A DNA stretch of 12,950 nt. Source: an uncultured Varibaculum sp. (GTDB taxonomy: Bacteria; Actinomycetota; Actinomycetes; Actinomycetales; Actinomycetaceae). The stretch is from assembly GCA_947253735.1 (NCBI GenBank), contig CAMYAU010000036.1, forward strand, positions 1 to 12,950, written 5' to 3'. This document shows positions 1 through 7,636 of this stretch, piece after piece. The notes beneath the pieces are model-generated. The model saw only the letters and a program-made list of their open reading frames with translations, ran no database searches and was not told the origin of the DNA. A program made the translations under genes and the position numbers. Within the stretch, counting starts at the first letter, position 1; each line of letters opens with the position of its first letter.

Positions 1-47
1 GCCAACTACCAGGTGGTTATTGTGCCAGGCTTCACTGAAAAACTCGT

Positions 48-53
48 TAGACT
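48..53 (+). promoter_or_regulatory. possible -10 element upstream of the DAK/FakA-like gene
   Basis: TAGACT fits the actinobacterial TANNNT -10 pattern. A weak TTGTGC lies further upstream (20-25), at a longer than usual spacing. It would give a leader of about 45-50 bases carrying the strong AAGGAGG ribosome site of the next gene. Bases 1-47 show no recognisable gene. Confidence 0.25.
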
Positions 54-107
54 ATGAGAGCGGGTAAGCATAGATCCCTAACTATCATTCTTGTGAAGGA
101 GGCGGCG

Positions 108-2030
108 GTGAACGAAGAAGAACCCCTAGCGGATCTGTTCTCTTTCGCTGATTTCGCTCGTGCCGCGCGAGAAAAAAACTCCTCTAAGTCTGCAGACAGT
201 TCACCAAAAGATGATTATCAGTGGGGAAAGAAGGTTACTAGGGGCGGTGGAAACCATAAAAAAGGGAAAGTCTCAGCGCGCCCTCGTCCCGCGGAAAAAA
301 ATGCTGCGCACAAACCAGGAGAGCAGACCCAGCTAACCGGAAGCACCGGATTACTGGACTTTGAAGTGCCGGTACTGGCCCCCCAAACAGCCAAACCGAA
401 AACTAAACGTCAACGCGAAAACGTAGCGAAAGCTCTGGAATCGGCAGAAAGCATTGATCTGGCGGTTACCGGAGCCAATATTCGCAGTTGGGTACGGGTA
501 TGCAGTGAAGTTTTGCAGGCGGGGCAGTCGGCGCTAGATGCCATGGACTTGCAAAGCGAACTGGACTCCGACACGGGCTCCAATGCTCTGTTCACCTGGG
601 ATAAAGTAGCGCTTACCGTTGCCGGGCTACCCACCAGTGCCGATAAAGATGCCCGCTGGGTGTTAGAAGCTATCGCTGATGCTGCGTTGGCGGGAGCTAG
701 AGGAATGATCGGGATTGTCCTTGCCGAACTAGCTAGCGCTGCCTCCGCGGCGGCCGTATCTACCACTCTTAACCCGGTACAGTTACTAAAGGTGTTACGT
801 TCCAGCAATGACTGTCCCATGCGTTGCCTGCTGCCTGCAGTCGAGCGTTTGGATCCGCCCACCCTATCGGGCTTAATAGAAGAGATAAACGCAGAGTTGC
901 AAACCCAGCCGGACCAAATGTCAATCGAAGATATTCTTTCTCGCGCCTGGTTAGCTAGTCAGGTGGCCTTGGTAGAAGGCGCGGAAGATAATCGTGGTCG
1001 CCCCGATGCTCGAGCTGCAGTATTGATGCTGCTAGTAGCGGCAATGTTGGAAACCTATTCCCGGGACAACCAACAAGACCAGGGAGCGATTAACACCAGT
1101 TTGCAGATGATTAAGGATATGGTTCCTGCCTCCCGCCCGGTAGCGTCTGTGTCCTCCCGGATAAACTCGTTGGTACTGACCTGGCGGGGAGAAGCAGATA
1201 ACTCCCGTTTTACCCAATTGCGAGAGCAACTCGAGGACAACGGAGTATACGGGGCAATGACCGGTCGCGCCGATATGTTAGGAATCGGGCCGCGGATGCT
1301 GCTGGTGCGCAGTCGGCATCCGCGCAGAGTAATCGAGCTTTTACCCGAAAACTCGGGGATGGTTTTAACTCACCCGCCCTTGCCAGATGAGAACGAGGCT
1401 TCCTCCTCCAATCTGGTTAGCTTAGGGTCTTCGCAGGTTATCCACCCCATTCGGCCAGCCGTTTTAGCCTACACGTCGGCTCCCGGTCTAGTGGGGGATT
1501 TAGCCAACCTGGGAGTCACAGTAGTGTATTCGCGCCCTGGAATCCCCCTACAGGTGCTTCCAGTAATCGCCGGGATGGAACAAGAAGTCGTGCAAGTCTT
1601 GCCTTGTGATCCGGTCAGCGCAGCCGAGCTCGCAAACTTGGTGCGGCCCGCCAAAGATCAAGGTATTGAACTGATGGTGGCTCCCACGCAAGATGATTTA
1701 CAGGTACTGGAAGCTGCCCGCGCCCTCACCCAAGTAGTTTCTTCTGCGATTGCGTCTCCCGATCTGATGCAATTACAGCGCTCGCGAACCTTCGATGCTT
1801 TAGCGAGGCAACGGACCTTTAACGTTGACCCTCAAATGTCATTTGAACTGCTTACTTCCTCGGTAAACCGCAATGATGTTCAGGCACGGATTCTAAGTGC
1901 CAGAGAAGAAGACCCAGAACTGATCTCTCGAGTGCAAAATGCGCTGATTCAAAAAGCCCCGGAAATTCGGATAGAACTTATTAGCGGTGGACAAAGCGGA
2001 GCCACCGTGGTGGGGGTGCTCTCTTCGTGA
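108..2030 (+). CDS. DAK2/DhaL-domain protein, FakA/YloV-like (probable fatty acid kinase-type protein)
   Basis: 640 aa from the GTG at 108, chosen because a perfect AAGGAGG (96-102) sits five bases before it; an in-frame ATG at 54 has no ribosome site. Residues 1 to about 115 are a basic, low-complexity, probably disordered extension. A DhaL-type nucleotide-binding domain follows: the metal-binding motif reads D153-S-D155-T-G-S-N159, as in DGDTGTN of DhaK/FakA proteins. The second signature, normally ARGNSG, is A197-R-G-M-I-G202, so the Asn-Ser pair that contacts nucleotide is replaced. The C-terminus has the FakA-like ending, with ELISGGQSGATVVGVLSS in place of the usual NGGQPLYPLIISVE. In the family, FakA phosphorylates fatty acids held by FakB. 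No FakB is seen here and the motif change leaves activity uncertain. The stop overlaps the recG start (GTGA), implying coupling. This gene next to recG is also found in mycobacteria (Rv2974c-recG). Confidence 0.85.
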   Translation: MNEEEPLADLFSFADFARAAREKNSSKSADSSPKDDYQWGKKVTRGGGNHKKGKVSARPRPAEKNAAHKPGEQTQLTGSTGLLDFEVPVLAPQTAKPKTKRQRENVAKALESAESIDLAVTGANIRSWVRVCSEVLQAGQSALDAMDLQSELDSDTGSNALFTWDKVALTVAGLPTSADKDARWVLEAIADAALAGARGMIGIVLAELASAASAAAVSTTLNPVQLLKVLRSSNDCPMRCLLPAVERLDPPTLSGLIEEINAELQTQPDQMSIEDILSRAWLASQVALVEGAEDNRGRPDARAAVLMLLVAAMLETYSRDNQQDQGAINTSLQMIKDMVPASRPVASVSSRINSLVLTWRGEADNSRFTQLREQLEDNGVYGAMTGRADMLGIGPRMLLVRSRHPRRVIELLPENSGMVLTHPPLPDENEASSSNLVSLGSSQVIHPIRPAVLAYTSAPGLVGDLANLGVTVVYSRPGIPLQVLPVIAGMEQEVVQVLPCDPVSAAELANLVRPAKDQGIELMVAPTQDDLQVLEAARALTQVVSSAIASPDLMQLQRSRTFDALARQRTFNVDPQMSFELLTSSVNRNDVQARILSAREEDPELISRVQNALIQKAPEIRIELISGGQSGATVVGVLSS

Positions 2031-4264
2031 GCGAAAAACCAAACCAGCTAGCTGAGGAACCCTTGAAAAATATCCTGGGGAGAACAGCGGGAAAACTAGA
2101 AAAAAAATTTGGGATTAAAACCCCCTTGGAACTGCTATATTTCTTTCCCCGTCGCTATCACGAGTTGGGGGAACTCACCGCGTTTTCGGGGCTTATTTTA
2201 GGAGAAGAGCAATCAGTTATTGCCCAAATCGCTGACTCTTCCCGGCGTCGCACTCGCGGAGGTAAATGGATGCTTTCCCTGCAGCTAAGTGACGGGGAAA
2301 ACCTTATGGATGCGGTGTTTTGGGCAAAAAGCCAACATCTAATTAGTTGGATGTCCTCTCAGCTTCAAGTAGGGCAGACCAAACTGTTTTCGGGCCGTCC
2401 CAGTCTTTACCGTGGACGCCTACAACTGTCCCATCCCTCCTATCAAGAGGTAGATGATGAAAACCTGGATGCAGCCAGCAACCAGGCAGCAAAAGTGCAA
2501 GCCCAGCGTCCCGAACCTATTTACCCCGCAAAGGCCGGGCTCCCCACTTGGACCACCCAAAAAGCAATCGCGGTAGTTTTAGAGCTATTAAAATCCCAGC
2601 CCTTAACGGATCCCTTACCTGCTAATATACGCAATGAACAGGGGTTACTGGAACTAAATGTGGCATTGGAGCAGATTCATCGTCCCCAAACTCGCGGGCA
2701 TTTTGAGCAGGCCCGCGACCGTTTCCGCTACGAAGAAGCCTTCGTGTTGCAGACAGCTTTAGCGCAGCGACGGCAAGAACTGGCGGAAGATGCCCCGATC
2801 CTTAAACCGGTACCTGGGGGATATAGCGAGAGAGTGTCCTCCTCGCTACCTTTTTCTTTAACTGACTCCCAGCAGCGTGCACTAGCTGATATTGGCAAAC
2901 GCATAGCATCCCCGCGTCCGATGAACGTGTTGTTGCAAGGAGATGTTGGTTCTGGGAAAACCGTGGTGTCGCTGCTGGCGATGCTGCGGGCAATAGATGG
3001 TGGGCGGCAAGGGATTTTCATGGCACCCACCGAAGTCTTAGTGCACCAGCATTTTTCTACCCTCGTTAGTTTGTTAGGAAAGTATGCCCAGCCGGGAGGA
3101 TTTACTTTGCGTGGGGGAGAGGGAGTCCCGATTTATCGACTAACTTCCTCGATGCCTGCCGCGGAAAAACGCCGCACTTTAGATGCACTTAAAACGGGGC
3201 AACCAGCATTAATAGTAGGAACTCATGCGCTGTTGTCTAAACGAGTAATACTTACCTCCCCCGGAGTGGTGGTTATCGACGAGCAGCACAAGTTCGGGGT
3301 GCGTCAGCGAGACCGGTTACGCCAAGCAGAATCGGGTACTCCCCACCTGTTGGTGATGACCGCTACCCCGATACCGCGATCGGTAGCCATGACCTCTTTC
3401 GGGGACTTGGATTTTATGACCTTGCAAGGCATGCCGCCAGGGCGAGCGAAAGTGGAAACTTTCCGGGTAGATACCACTAATCGTGCTTGGACAGCCCGTA
3501 CCTGGCAGCGCGCCGCCGAAGAGATCAAAGCCGGTCATCGGGTGTTTGTGGTGTGCCCGGCGATTAATCCCGGTACGCAAAGCGAAGAAGGGACGACTCT
3601 AATAGAGAACGAGGCTGCCGCGGAAACTACCGCAGCAGCCGGAAAAGAACCCCTCGCTAACGTATGGGACACCGTAAACAAGCTACGGACACTGCCGGTG
3701 TTAGACGGAATAGAAATCGGGATGTTACATGGGCAAATGGGCGCGGAAGAAAAAGATCGCGCCATGGCTGATTTTACTAGCGGGAAAACGCCCATACTGG
3801 TCTCCACCACGGTGATCGAAGTGGGAGTAGATGTTCCCCAAGCAACCATGATGGTGATAATGGATGCTGACCGTTTCGGTCTCGCCCAGTTACATCAGCT
3901 ACGCGGACGGATCGGGCGCGGTAAGTTTGGGGGAGTGTGCCTGGTCTGGTCTAAGGAGCAGCCGGATACGCTTGCCAGTAGCCGCCTGGATGCTTTCACC
4001 AAAACCACCGATGGTTTCAAACTAGCGTCAATTGATTTACAGCTACGCGAGAGCGGAAATATTCTGGGTGACAGTCAATCGGGGCGTGCGTCCTCGTTGA
4101 AAATTTTGGATCTCCTGGCTGACGAAGAGGTAATTTCCCAGGCACGTAAGGATGCAAAGCAGCTGGTGGAAGCAGATCCGCAACTAAAACAGCATCAGGG
4201 GTTACAGCAGGCGATCTCCAAACGGATCAGCGAAGAAGAGCAAGAATTTTTAGAGCGGGGATAA
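2027..4264 (+). CDS. recG: ATP-dependent DNA helicase RecG
   Basis: 745 aa, a normal length for actinobacterial RecG. RecG is a superfamily 2 helicase that regresses stalled replication forks and processes branched DNA. The N-terminal part (about 1-270) is the OB-fold wedge region. The helicase core shows Walker A GDVGSGKT at 305-312, the DEQH box at 418-421, motif III MTATPIPRS from 444, and motif VI QLRGRIGRG from 624. The typical RecG tail (RESGNILGDSQSG, then ILDLLADEE) follows. A low-complexity Ala/Glu/Thr insertion occurs around residues 520-545, between the two helicase lobes. The start is the GTG at 2027, which overlaps the previous stop by four bases, so translation is probably coupled. 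Confidence 0.97.
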   Translation: MSEKPNQLAEEPLKNILGRTAGKLEKKFGIKTPLELLYFFPRRYHELGELTAFSGLILGEEQSVIAQIADSSRRRTRGGKWMLSLQLSDGENLMDAVFWAKSQHLISWMSSQLQVGQTKLFSGRPSLYRGRLQLSHPSYQEVDDENLDAASNQAAKVQAQRPEPIYPAKAGLPTWTTQKAIAVVLELLKSQPLTDPLPANIRNEQGLLELNVALEQIHRPQTRGHFEQARDRFRYEEAFVLQTALAQRRQELAEDAPILKPVPGGYSERVSSSLPFSLTDSQQRALADIGKRIASPRPMNVLLQGDVGSGKTVVSLLAMLRAIDGGRQGIFMAPTEVLVHQHFSTLVSLLGKYAQPGGFTLRGGEGVPIYRLTSSMPAAEKRRTLDALKTGQPALIVGTHALLSKRVILTSPGVVVIDEQHKFGVRQRDRLRQAESGTPHLLVMTATPIPRSVAMTSFGDLDFMTLQGMPPGRAKVETFRVDTTNRAWTARTWQRAAEEIKAGHRVFVVCPAINPGTQSEEGTTLIENEAAAETTAAAGKEPLANVWDTVNKLRTLPVLDGIEIGMLHGQMGAEEKDRAMADFTSGKTPILVSTTVIEVGVDVPQATMMVIMDADRFGLAQLHQLRGRIGRGKFGGVCLVWSKEQPDTLASSRLDAFTKTTDGFKLASIDLQLRESGNILGDSQSGRASSLKILDLLADEEVISQARKDAKQLVEADPQLKQHQGLQQAISKRISEEEQEFLERG

Positions 4265-4316
4265 CTGAGAATATCTGAAATTTTGGAAGTTGCTTTCTGG
4301 CGAACATAGGTAGGGT

Positions 4317-4322
4317 TAAACT
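4317..4322 (+). promoter_or_regulatory. -10 element for leaderless rsmD transcript
   Basis: TAAACT is followed by six bases and the GTG at 4329, so transcription would start at or next to the start codon. No convincing -35 was found at standard spacing. Inference from position and sequence only. Confidence 0.45.
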
Positions 4323-4328
4323 GTCATA

Positions 4329-4928
4329 GTGATGAGAATAATAGCTGGAACTGCTCGAGGCACTCAGCTAGCCGTACCCTCTTTTGGCACCCGCCCCACA
4401 CAAGACCGAGTACGCGAGGCTATTTTCTCGGCATTGCATTCTCGCGGAGCCACCGAGGACGCTTGTGTTTTAGATCTTTTTGCCGGATCGGGAGCCTACG
4501 GTTTCGAATCACTATCGCGCGGGGCTCTCACCCTAGATCTGGTGGATCAAGCCCAAAGTGCCGCTAAAGCCATTCGAAAGAATCGCGCTGCCTCCCCAGT
4601 TTTTTCCTCCGCAAAACTCTATGTGCAGTCGGCGCTAGCCTTCCTAGCTTCGCGACTTTTAGGAGCCAATCCCAACCCGCAGTGGGAACTGGTGTTCATT
4701 GATCCGCCTTATGCAATGAAAAATAGCGAAATTTTAGAGGTGCTAACCCAGCTGCATCCGTTATGTGATCCCGATGCCTGGATAGTAGTAGAGCGTTCGG
4801 CGCGCGACGAAGCTCCCGCATGGGCAGGGGAACAGTGGGAGGAAGAGTCCCGCAAACTCTATGGCGAAAGCGCTATCTATTTCCTGCGTCCCGCCCTGCA
4901 AGTTCCCACGGGTGCAGAAGAAGCCTAA
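4329..4928 (+). CDS. rsmD: 16S rRNA (guanine(966)-N2)-methyltransferase RsmD
   Basis: 199 aa, within the family range. RsmD methylates G966 of 16S rRNA in the small subunit using S-adenosylmethionine. The start MMRIIAGTARG matches the family's conserved opening. The SAM-binding motif DLFAGSG lies at 49-55 and the catalytic DPPY motif at 125-128. The start may be the GTG at 4329, favoured by the TANNNT box six bases upstream, or the adjacent ATG at 4332; they differ by one residue and neither has a good ribosome site. It lies 64 bases after recG and 63 bases before coaD, as in other actinobacteria where rsmD precedes coaD. Confidence 0.93.
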   Translation: MMRIIAGTARGTQLAVPSFGTRPTQDRVREAIFSALHSRGATEDACVLDLFAGSGAYGFESLSRGALTLDLVDQAQSAAKAIRKNRAASPVFSSAKLYVQSALAFLASRLLGANPNPQWELVFIDPPYAMKNSEILEVLTQLHPLCDPDAWIVVERSARDEAPAWAGEQWEEESRKLYGESAIYFLRPALQVPTGAEEA

Positions 4929-4978
4929 TTTTCCCAGTCTTTCCGCGTGGGACACCGCGCTCCCTGACCGCCTGCAGG

Positions 4979-4984
4979 TATTTT
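4979..4984 (+). promoter_or_regulatory. -10 element for leaderless coaD transcript
   Basis: TATTTT lies seven bases before the coaD ATG at 4992. There is no clear ribosome site before that ATG, which fits leaderless initiation. No good -35 is visible. Confidence 0.4.
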
Positions 4985-4991
4985 GGTAACT

Positions 4992-5516
4992 ATGAGTACT
5001 GTTGTCTGCGTCGGATCCTATGATCCCTTAACCTTTGGGCATTTGGATGTTATTAGTCGCGCAGCACATATTTTTGATCGGGTGATCGTAGCGGTAGCTA
5101 AGAATCCCAAGAAAAAGTATCTTTTCTCGGCCGGCAAACGTGAAGAATTCATTACCCAAGCTACTGAAGACCTAGTGAATGTACAGGTAGTTACCTGGGA
5201 GGGGCTGGCTTGCGACCTGGCCGCCCGCTATGGGGCAGTGGCATTGGTGAAAGGGATTCGCAACTCGAAAGACACAGACAGCGAAATGACTCAGGCCTTT
5301 GCCAATCGGCAGTTGTCCGGGATTGACACGATTTTGATTCCGACCTCACCTGAAAATGCCTTGATTTCCTCTTCGGTAGTCAAAGAAATCGCTTCCTATG
5401 GGGGAGACGTGTCTGGTTTTGTTCCCCCCGAAGTTGCTCAGGCCCTGCAAGGAGAGTTTGACGCGTCCTCGGAAAGTAATATCGACCCCCTAGAGTCCTC
5501 GAACCCGCCAGCCTAA
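4992..5516 (+). CDS. coaD: Phosphopantetheine adenylyltransferase (PPAT)
   Basis: 174 aa. It transfers AMP from ATP to 4'-phosphopantetheine, giving dephospho-CoA, the penultimate step of coenzyme A synthesis in the cytoplasm. The N-terminus MSTVVCVGSYDP is followed by the nucleotidyltransferase TxGH motif (T14-F-G-H17). The substrate-binding stretch LVKGIRNSKDTDSE occupies about 85-98, and the ATP-binding ISSSVVKE motif starts at 125. The core ends near residue 155, after GFVPPEV; the last 20 or so residues are a Ser/Asn/Pro-rich extension. ATG 4992 is preferred over an in-frame TTG at 4983 because the family starts directly before the first beta strand. The next gene begins 15 bases downstream with its own strong ribosome site, so the two may be co-transcribed. 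Confidence 0.96.
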   Translation: MSTVVCVGSYDPLTFGHLDVISRAAHIFDRVIVAVAKNPKKKYLFSAGKREEFITQATEDLVNVQVVTWEGLACDLAARYGAVALVKGIRNSKDTDSEMTQAFANRQLSGIDTILIPTSPENALISSSVVKEIASYGGDVSGFVPPEVAQALQGEFDASSESNIDPLESSNPPA

Positions 5517-5531
5517 AAAGGAAGGAAAATT

Positions 5532-6221
5532 ATGGAACCCCAGGAAGAACCCCAGTATGCACCATCAGATGTGATCGCAGTCCTTGACCGGCTCACCGAG
5601 ATGATTGAGGCGGGACGCAGCGTCCCCTTCTCTGCTTCGGTAATGATTAATCAGGCCGAGGGAGTAGAGCTACTGGATAATGCGCGCGCGGCACTCCCGG
5701 CTGACCTGGTTAACGCAGATCGGATTGTGGCGGATGCTAATAAGGTGCTAGATGCCGCCGATGAAGAAGCCGAGCAGACGATTTCCGATGCGCGTGCTGA
5801 AGCTGAACGGGTAACTACCGAAGCCAACCAAACCGCAGAACAGACTATTGCGCAGGCAAATACGCAGGCCCAGGAGACTATCGCTGACGCCAACCGGCAG
5901 GCAGAATCGGCGATTGCGCATGCTAGTGCCCAGGCGGAAGAGACCGTGGCCCAAGCCAATGAGCAGGCAGCGCAGATTTTGCAGGAGGCACGTCAGCGTG
6001 CTGATCATCTGGTCTCTCAAGAGAATGTCTACCGCGAAGCCAAGCAGGCAGCAGGACAGACCCTAGAGGAAGCGCGCGCACAAGCCCGGGATTTCATGGA
6101 TCAGTCCGACCAGTATGTTAACCAGTCTCTAAGCCAGTTGGAAGAACTATTAGGGGCTATCGCAGAGCAAACTCATAATGGGCGTGCCCAGTTTTCTAGC
6201 CAAGAGCGCCCCCAGTTCTAG
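5532..6221 (+). CDS. sepIVA: SepIVA/DivIVA-like coiled-coil protein
   Basis: 229 aa, rich in Ala, Gln and Glu. The N-terminal 60 residues (VIAVLDRLTEMIEAGRSVP, then LLDNARAALPADLVNAD) resemble the N-terminus of mycobacterial SepIVA (Rv2927c), a DivIVA-family protein needed for septation and intracellular membrane organisation. Residues 76-163 are eight tandem 11-residue repeats (pattern AnxQAxxTIAx), a hendecad coiled coil. A further helix to about residue 210 ends in LSQLEELLGAIAEQ, and the last 20 residues look disordered. There is no signal peptide or membrane segment. AAGGAAGG lies just upstream of the ATG. Position supports the call: in mycobacteria SepIVA is followed by DUF177, rnc and fpg, exactly as here. 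The symbol rests on similarity recalled by eye and on this gene order; function could differ. Confidence 0.8.
   Translation: MEPQEEPQYAPSDVIAVLDRLTEMIEAGRSVPFSASVMINQAEGVELLDNARAALPADLVNADRIVADANKVLDAADEEAEQTISDARAEAERVTTEANQTAEQTIAQANTQAQETIADANRQAESAIAHASAQAEETVAQANEQAAQILQEARQRADHLVSQENVYREAKQAAGQTLEEARAQARDFMDQSDQYVNQSLSQLEELLGAIAEQTHNGRAQFSSQERPQF
5757..6020 (+). repeat. eight tandem 33-bp coding repeats (hendecads)
   Basis: Codons 76-163 of the SepIVA-like gene encode eight consecutive 11-residue units, for example ANQTAEQTIAQ, ANTQAQETIAD, ANRQAESAIAH and ASAQAEETVAQ. The DNA units are diverged, so the periodicity is clear in protein and only partial in DNA. Confidence 0.85.
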
Positions 6222-6263
6222 CTACTAAGCACCGGCTTGCTAGCTTCGGAGCAAAATAAGCTC

Positions 6264-6269
6264 TAGGCT
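6264..6269 (+). promoter_or_regulatory. -10 element for leaderless DUF177 transcript
   Basis: TAGGCT ends seven bases before the ATG at 6277. The GAGGGG between them ends one base before the ATG, too close to act as a ribosome site, which favours leaderless initiation. A TTGCTA at 6237-6242 could be a -35 but its spacing is 21 bases. Confidence 0.45.
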
Positions 6270-6276
6270 GAGGGGC

Positions 6277-6867
6277 ATGAAGCAAGTAAGCAAGGCAGTA
6301 ATCCCGCTGGAGCTAACCGGTTTAGGTTCCGCGGAGGGCGACAGTAAAACTTGGTCGGTCAAGGTAACGTTACCCGCGGCGATTGGAACCGAAGATATGG
6401 CGGTTCCCGCAGGGCAATCCCTTGAGCTAGAGATACTGGCGGTAGCAATTTCCGAGGGGGTATCCCTTAGTGTTAGCGGGGGTGTCTGCGCTGAAGGGAC
6501 TTGCGTACGTTGCCTGCAACCGGTGAAAAAATCCTTCGATTTTTCTTTGAGTCGGGTCTACTACTATCCCGAGGAACTCGCGCACCTGCTAAATGAGGTG
6601 AGTGACGACTCAAGCGTGTATGCTGATTTGGACGAGGCCTATCAGGTGCAGCCAGATTCGCGCTTGGATCTAGAGCCGCTTTTGGTAGATGCTATCGTGC
6701 CGCAGATTCCCTATTCGGTGCTGTGTAGTCCCGATTGCCCGGGTCTTTGCCCCGAATGTGGAATCCTGTTGGCGCAAGCCGAAGCGGGTCATCATCACGA
6801 AATGATAGACCCACGTTGGTCTGCGCTGGCCGACCTATTGAAAGAACAGGGAAAGAAGAACGAATGA
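6277..6867 (+). CDS. yceD: DUF177 (YceD-family) protein
   Basis: 196 aa. DUF177/YceD proteins are linked to 23S rRNA and large-subunit accumulation in bacteria and plastids; the exact activity is not established. Conserved cysteines form likely metal-binding motifs: C76-x2-C79 (GTCVRCL), then C150, C154, C158 and C161 in the signature CSPDCPGLCPECG. The typical C-terminal DPRWSALADLL follows. The stop codon overlaps the rnc start (ATGA), so the two are translationally coupled. In many bacteria rpmF (ribosomal protein bL32) sits directly after this gene; here it is absent and rnc follows, as in Mycobacterium (Rv2926c-rnc). Confidence 0.9.
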   Translation: MKQVSKAVIPLELTGLGSAEGDSKTWSVKVTLPAAIGTEDMAVPAGQSLELEILAVAISEGVSLSVSGGVCAEGTCVRCLQPVKKSFDFSLSRVYYYPEELAHLLNEVSDDSSVYADLDEAYQVQPDSRLDLEPLLVDAIVPQIPYSVLCSPDCPGLCPECGILLAQAEAGHHHEMIDPRWSALADLLKEQGKKNE

Positions 6868-7583
6868 GTCGCGGTTCGCAAGATTTAGCGGAGCTGCTAA
6901 CCAGATGGGGGATCGACCTAGATCCCGAGATGGTGGTATTGGCGCTTACTCATCGCTCTTTTGCGCATGAACAAGATAATTTGCCTAATAATGAGCGTTT
7001 GGAATTCCTGGGGGATGCGGTATTACAGCTGATCGTAACGGAAAATCTTTACCGTTCATATCCCTCTCATCCGGAGGGACATCTGGCAAAAATGCGGTCG
7101 GCCACGGTATCACAGCCCGCATTGGCTACAGTTGCCCGCGATATTAATCTCGGGGAGTTTATCCTGCTGGGGCGGGGAGAAGAAAAGACTAAAGGGCGGG
7201 AAAAAGACTCTATTCTTTCGGACACGGTCGAGGCGATGATCGGGGCCACTTATCTATGTCACGGACTAGAAGCCACTCGCAAAGTGGTGGAGAACCTGTT
7301 GCAAGACCTGTTAGCTCATGCCCTTGAGCGCGGCGCGGTCATGGATTGGAAGACTACTTTGCAAGAATTGACCGGTCAGCTCGGGGTTCGCAATGCGGAG
7401 TTCGCGGTAGAAGGCACCGGTCCAGACCATGACCGACGTTTTACTGCCAGAGTCTTAATCGGGGAACGAGAGCTTGGGGCCGGAAAGGGACGTTCTAAGA
7501 AAGTTGCCGAACATAAGGCCGCTCGGCAAGCAGTGATGACCTTGCGAGAAGAGCACGGCATAACCGCTCCACTAGGCTTTTAA
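6864..7583 (+). CDS. rnc: Ribonuclease III
   Basis: 239 aa. It cleaves double-stranded RNA, including rRNA precursors, with two Mg2+ ions per site. The signature NNERLEFLGDAVL starts at residue 42 and gives E44, E47 and D51; SDTVEA gives D120 and E123. The D51-D120 spacing of 69 equals that of the E. coli enzyme (D45-D114), so the active site is complete. Residues about 163-233 form the double-stranded RNA-binding domain (TTLQELTGQ to KKVAEHKAARQAV). The start is the ATG at 6864, overlapping the DUF177 stop by four bases. The open frame extends upstream to 6735, but that part lies wholly inside DUF177 and has no family similarity. Confidence 0.96.
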   Translation: MSRGSQDLAELLTRWGIDLDPEMVVLALTHRSFAHEQDNLPNNERLEFLGDAVLQLIVTENLYRSYPSHPEGHLAKMRSATVSQPALATVARDINLGEFILLGRGEEKTKGREKDSILSDTVEAMIGATYLCHGLEATRKVVENLLQDLLAHALERGAVMDWKTTLQELTGQLGVRNAEFAVEGTGPDHDRRFTARVLIGERELGAGKGRSKKVAEHKAARQAVMTLREEHGITAPLGF

Positions 7584-7589
7584 TGCGGT

Positions 7590-7609
7590 TATAATCAGAA
7601 TCAATTGAT
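7590..7609 (+). promoter_or_regulatory. candidate mutM promoter with palindromic start region
   Basis: A perfect consensus TATAAT (7590-7595) follows rnc and is not matched by a clear -35. A 10-base palindrome, ATCAATTGAT (7600-7609), lies where transcription would start and could be an operator. The resulting leader of about 35 bases contains a GAGGGG ribosome site (7622-7627). Confidence 0.35.
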
Positions 7610-7636
7610 GGAATTAGGTTTGAGGGGATCTGAATA

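Noticed and set aside
54..107. ATG at 54 as the start of the DAK/FakA-like gene
   Set aside because: No ribosome site precedes it and it directly abuts a likely -10, whereas GTG 108 has a perfect AAGGAGG.
410..862. Long antisense frames opposite the DAK gene, and similar ones opposite recG and the cyclase (for example 3535-3849, 12327-12791)
   Set aside because: Shadow frames of well-supported genes with no start signals or family likeness.
4983..4991. TTG start for coaD
   Set aside because: It adds three non-conserved residues, and the ATG at 4992 matches the family start and the TATTTT spacing.
5757..6020. CRISPR-like or satellite DNA array
   Set aside because: The 33-base units are contiguous, diverged at DNA level and explained by in-frame hendecad protein repeats.
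6735..6863. Upstream extension of RNase III
   Set aside because: It lies wholly in DUF177 coding sequence; the ATG at 6864 gives the normal family length and a coupled start.
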